This document shows, piece after piece, positions 61,356 through 64,000 of a stretch of 64,000 bases of DNA. Source of the stretch: Mesonia ostreae (lineage in GTDB: Bacteria > Bacteroidota > Bacteroidia > Flavobacteriales > Flavobacteriaceae). The notes beneath the pieces are model-generated. The model worked only from the letters and a program-made list of their open reading frames with translations. It did not search any database and was not told where the DNA came from. The stretch covers positions 310,001-374,000 of the forward strand of contig NZ_JAVRBG010000001.1 of the NCBI RefSeq assembly GCF_031845265.1, given 5' to 3'. Numbering within the stretch: the stretch's first letter is position 1; the number at the start of each line of letters is the position of its first letter. Made by a program: the position numbers and the translations under genes.

Positions 61356-62120
61356 ATGAAACAAGAAATTATATCTGAAGGAAAATTCAGCTATGTAGAG
61401 ATTGGAGAAGGTACTCCAATTGTTATTCTGCACGGTCTTATGGGTGGATTAAGTAATTTTGATGGCGTTGCCAATTACTTCCCAAAAAAAGGATACAAAG
61501 TGGTAATCCCGCAACTTCCTTTATATTCCCTTTCTCTACTTAAAACCAATGTTGGGAATTTTGCTAAATACATTAAAGAGTTTATCGAATATAAAAATTA
61601 CGAAGAAGTAATTCTATTAGGAAATTCTTTGGGAGGTCATATCGCATTGCTCACCACCAAAAAATATCCCGAAAATATAAAATCACTAATCATCACAGGA
61701 AGTTCTGGCCTTTACGAAAGCGCCATGGGGGAAAGCTATCCAAAAAGAGGTGATTACGAATTCATAAAGAAAAAAGCCGAAAACGTTTTTTACGATCCAG
61801 CGGTTGCGACCAAAGAAATTGTAGATGAAGTTTACGCTACGGTAAATGATAGAAATAAGCTGATTAGAACCTTAGCGATTGCGAAATCTGCCATTCGTCA
61901 CAATATGGCCAAAGATTTACCAAAAATGCACACGCCTACCTGCATTATTTGGGGAAAACAAGACAATGTTACTCCGCCCGAAGTCGCGGTAGATTTTGAC
62001 AAGCTCTTACCGAATTCTGATTTGTATTGGATTGATAAATGTGGCCACGCTGCTATGATGGAGCATCCAGATGAGTTTAATACACTTTTAGATAATTGGC
62101 TTACCAAAAGAAATTTATAA
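61356..62120 (+). CDS. Alpha/beta-fold hydrolase
   Basis: A 254-residue cytoplasmic hydrolase: oxyanion HGLMGGLSNFDG, nucleophile elbow LLGNSLGGHIA (Ser), Asp in IWGKQDNVTPP, His in KCGHAAMMEHPDEF. It is of the MhpC/esterase type; substrate unknown. Its stop codon lies 2 bp before the yihA start, and it has its own promoter facing away from the dcw operon. Confidence 0.9.
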   Translation: MKQEIISEGKFSYVEIGEGTPIVILHGLMGGLSNFDGVANYFPKKGYKVVIPQLPLYSLSLLKTNVGNFAKYIKEFIEYKNYEEVILLGNSLGGHIALLTTKKYPENIKSLIITGSSGLYESAMGESYPKRGDYEFIKKKAENVFYDPAVATKEIVDEVYATVNDRNKLIRTLAIAKSAIRHNMAKDLPKMHTPTCIIWGKQDNVTPPEVAVDFDKLLPNSDLYWIDKCGHAAMMEHPDEFNTLLDNWLTKRNL

Positions 62121-62122
62121 GC

Positions 62123-62719
62123 ATGGATATTAAGTCGGCGTCTTTTGTGATGAGCAACAGCTTGGTAGAAAAATGTCCTGCTAGCGAATTGCCAGAATAT
62201 GCTTTTATTGGTAGAAGTAACGTAGGAAAGTCGTCACTTATCAATATGCTTACCAGCAGAAAAAATCTAGCAAAAACTTCAGGAAGACCTGGAAAAACCC
62301 AACTTATTAATCACTTTCTCATTAATGAAGCATGGCATTTAGTAGATTTACCTGGCTACGGTTATGCGCGAGTGAGCAAAAAAGACAAGAAAACATTTCA
62401 GAAATTTATCACCGATTATTTTCAAGAACGTCAGCAATTAGTTTGCGCTTTTGTATTGGTAGATTCTCGTCACGAGCCTCAAAAAATAGATTTGGAGTTT
62501 ATGCAGTGGTTGGGAGAAAATGAGATTCCGTTTTCTATTATTTTCACCAAAGTAGATAAGGTAAAACCTAAAGCATTAGAACGTCATGTAAATGATTACA
62601 ATGCCGTTTTATTGCAAACTTGGGAGAGTTTACCTCCATTTTTTATCACCTCTTCGTCCAAAAATTTGGGTGCAGATGAAGTGCTTGCCTATATTGATGA
62701 AATCAATCAATCTTTATAA
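62123..62719 (+). CDS. yihA: Ribosome-biogenesis GTPase YihA/YsxC (EngB)
   Basis: A 198-residue GTPase needed for assembly of the large ribosomal subunit. Start MDIKSASFVMSNS at 62123; the longer frame upstream overlaps the hydrolase and is rejected. G1 GRSNVGKSSLINML, G2 TSGRPGKTQ, G3 LVDLPGYGYA, G4 TKVDK and G5-like SSSKN are all present. Its 3' end overlaps the convergent gene by 6 bp. Confidence 0.95.
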   Translation: MDIKSASFVMSNSLVEKCPASELPEYAFIGRSNVGKSSLINMLTSRKNLAKTSGRPGKTQLINHFLINEAWHLVDLPGYGYARVSKKDKKTFQKFITDYFQERQQLVCAFVLVDSRHEPQKIDLEFMQWLGENEIPFSIIFTKVDKVKPKALERHVNDYNAVLLQTWESLPPFFITSSSKNLGADEVLAYIDEINQSL

Positions 62720-63100
62720 TTCTATTTCCTCTTTTATTATCTTTATTAAGGCTTCCGCGGAATTGATTTCATTTAAGCTTGAAGCATCCAATACTACTTC
62801 CCAACCCAAAGCGGTAACTCCTAGTACAATCGGAAATTCAAATTTTGTAGAGAATTTGGAAGCATATTCTTTCCTAAACTCGTCTTGATGCAGAAATTTT
62901 GTAGGAATTCGCATCTCTTTTCTAAAAGCTTTCCACGTTTTATTTTCTGTAAAAACACCATACGTAATTGCGCATAGATTACAAGAAGAAGCTTTTGGAT
63001 TAACTATTTTGCGAGCCGCATCCAGGTAAGCATTTCCCTTACCTGAATTGGCATTATATACAAATATAAGTTGAGTAATAGGCTCTTGTTGGAAGCTCAT
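62714..63100 (-). CDS. Conserved protein of unknown function
   Basis: A 128-residue protein with TQLIFVYNANSGKGNAYLDAARKI at the start, a CNLC motif at about 40-43, NKTWKAFRKEM and FEFPIVLGVTALGWEVVLDA. Homologues in Bacteroidota are sometimes labelled GTPase, but no GTP-binding motifs are visible, so that label is not supported. It follows gldC directly (end of gldC and start of this gene share one base), suggesting cotranscription. A GCTTCCGCGGAATT palindrome variant lies at 62751-62764. Confidence 0.8.
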   Translation of the reverse strand: MSFQQEPITQLIFVYNANSGKGNAYLDAARKIVNPKASSCNLCAITYGVFTENKTWKAFRKEMRIPTKFLHQDEFRKEYASKFSTKFEFPIVLGVTALGWEVVLDASSLNEINSAEALIKIIKEEIEL

Positions 63101-63435
63101 TACTCTTTCTTTAACTCTAATTTATCGGCAAAATAATCGCAAAAATCTTTCATAGTTTCCATCATTTTTTCATCTTCGGTAGCTCTATAAAAAGTATCAC
63201 TCATCGCTACTAAAGTTTGGTGAAAAAACACTTTCATTTCATCTACAGGCATATCTTTTGTCCATAAATCTATACGCAAGCTTTCTTGGTTTTTACTGTC
63301 CCAAATAGATAAAAGCATCGCTTTTGCTTCCTCATTATTCACTCCACCATCTTGTGCGGTCCAGTGTAAATTTTCTGGAACATTGTTTTCGTCTACTTCA
63401 ACTTGAATTTTGATTTCAGATTTTTTTGTACTCAT
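63100..63435 (-). CDS. gldC: Gliding motility protein GldC
   Basis: A 111-residue protein with the GldC layout: SEIKIQVEVDENNVPENLHWTAQDGG, EEAKAMLLSIWDSKNQESLRIDLWTKDMPVDEM and FFHQTLVAMSDTFYRATEDE. Known for its role in flavobacterial gliding, although not all mutants lose motility. It overlaps gldB by 4 bp, matching the gldBC arrangement of Flavobacterium johnsoniae. Confidence 0.93.
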   Translation of the reverse strand: MSTKKSEIKIQVEVDENNVPENLHWTAQDGGVNNEEAKAMLLSIWDSKNQESLRIDLWTKDMPVDEMKVFFHQTLVAMSDTFYRATEDEKMMETMKDFCDYFADKLELKKE

Positions 63436-64000
63436 TCTGGTTTCTTGGGTTTAAAATTAGCTTCCTTAAATATGCATTCTGCATCTAAAGTTAGCAATTG
63501 TTTTAATGTAATTCTTTCATTTTTATTTGCAAACTGCCTTACAATTTGCCATCCTATATATTGTCCTATTTGCGGCGGACTTTCATTATCTAAATTTAAT
63601 CTAAACTTACTAAAAGGCGCTATGTTAATAAACCTTGCTCTTAGATCATTATCTGTTTTATACAAGAGTTCTTTTTCAATAAAATAACGCCAAATTTGCT
63701 CTTCATTGGCTTGCGCCCATTCTATTTCTTTAGAAGTATAACCAATTTTTCGGGCATCTTCCATAAATGGTAAAACTTTATCTTTTACATATAAAATCTT
63801 GCCATAATAAATGATCTGTTCTAGAAAACTACGCCCCTTTTCTTCTCCTAACAATTGTTGCGCATATTCAAAAGCAATATCGCTGGGTAATTGTTCTTCT
63901 ATAAAATTCTTCTTCAAATACACCTGCATCCCATCATAAAATTTATGATCTTCTCCTAAATATGTATCTAAAGAAATAAGTAGCAAACTATCTGTTGCTA
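63432..64000 (-). CDS. gldB: Gliding motility lipoprotein GldB (5' end outside the window)
   Basis: The visible 189 codons are the C-terminal part; the frame is open through position 64000, so the start, signal peptide and lipobox lie beyond the window. A TTG codon at 63986 is internal and not a start. Motifs: SLDTYLGEDHKFYDGM, LPSDIAFEYAQQLLGEE, FLEQIIYYGKILY, IGQYIGWQIVRQFA and ITLKQLLTLDAECIFKEANFKPKK, characteristic of GldB. GldB is essential for gliding in F. johnsoniae and sits in the periplasm-facing membrane. Together with the T9SS proteins at the other end of the window it supports a gliding/T9SS-capable organism. Confidence 0.93.
   Translation of the reverse strand, partial: ATDSLLLISLDTYLGEDHKFYDGMQVYLKKNFIEEQLPSDIAFEYAQQLLGEEKGRSFLEQIIYYGKILYVKDKVLPFMEDARKIGYTSKEIEWAQANEEQIWRYFIEKELLYKTDNDLRARFINIAPFSKFRLNLDNESPPQIGQYIGWQIVRQFANKNERITLKQLLTLDAECIFKEANFKPKKPE

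Noticed and set aside
62714..63100. GTPase label often given to this family
   Set aside because: No G1, G3 or G4 motif is visible; the SGKG near the start is not part of a P-loop of the GxxxxGK[ST] form.

Overview
The window comes from a member of the Bacteroidota, almost certainly a marine-type flavobacterium (Flavobacteriaceae). The evidence is AT-rich DNA, promoters carrying the Bacteroidota -7 box TAnnTTTG, two proteins with type IX secretion (T9SS) C-terminal sorting domains, adjacent gldC and gldB, a 287-residue primary sigma factor without region 1.1, a glutamate 5-kinase without PUA domain, a MraY with an extra loop and an FtsZ with a long acidic tail. No phage, insertion sequence, CRISPR array or rRNA operon was seen. 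One tRNA (Arg, anticodon TCG) is present.

Layout. 1-5.7 kb (minus strand): two tandem T9SS leucine-rich-repeat paralogues, then a cysteine-rich metal set (HMA-domain secreted protein, TonB-dependent receptor, HYC/CC-type small protein). 5.8-12.8 kb (plus): rpsO, pnp, the proline operon proC-proB-proA, rpoD and a possible small RNA. 12.8-23 kb: lplA, rpe, ypdA, a NYN/OST-HTH protein, a GlcG/HbpS-like gene broken by an early stop, an MtfA-like peptidase, a flavin monooxygenase-like protein, a lipoprotein and a DUF2089-YIP1-alpha/beta hydrolase operon. 24.5-34.8 kb: a sulfur/persulfide island. 35-44.4 kb: mixed housekeeping and accessory genes (methyltransferases, a UvrA paralogue, gamma-glutamyltransferase, an AGCS symporter). 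44.8-61 kb (minus): tRNA-Arg, yqeY-like gene and a complete dcw cell-wall/division cluster from mraZ to ftsZ. 61.3-64 kb: alpha/beta hydrolase, yihA, a conserved small protein, gldC and the 5'-truncated (by the window edge) gldB.

The most notable system is the sulfur island. A Crp/Fnr-type regulator with an unusual recognition helix and a Cys pair is followed by a TauE/SafE exporter, an MBL-rhodanese fusion (persulfide dioxygenase type), a lipoprotein rhodanese, a TlpA thioredoxin, a SoxB-like lipoprotein, DsrE, DoxX, small secreted/membrane proteins and a two-gene YeeE/YedE (thiosulfate-type) transporter. Five perfect copies of the palindrome GTAAC-N4-GTTAC lie in this island, and in six promoters the operator is followed after exactly 22 bp by a -7 box or near match. 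This looks like a class-II (about -41.5) activator regulon dedicated to sulfane-sulfur/thiosulfate handling, with one operator shared by two divergent promoters.

Starts were adjusted where a -7 box, an overlap or the family N-terminus decides them (HYC protein, rpe, FMO-like protein, ggt, the 29.1 and 33.1 kb genes, ftsA, murD, yihA). All family assignments come from reading motifs by eye; no database search was run.
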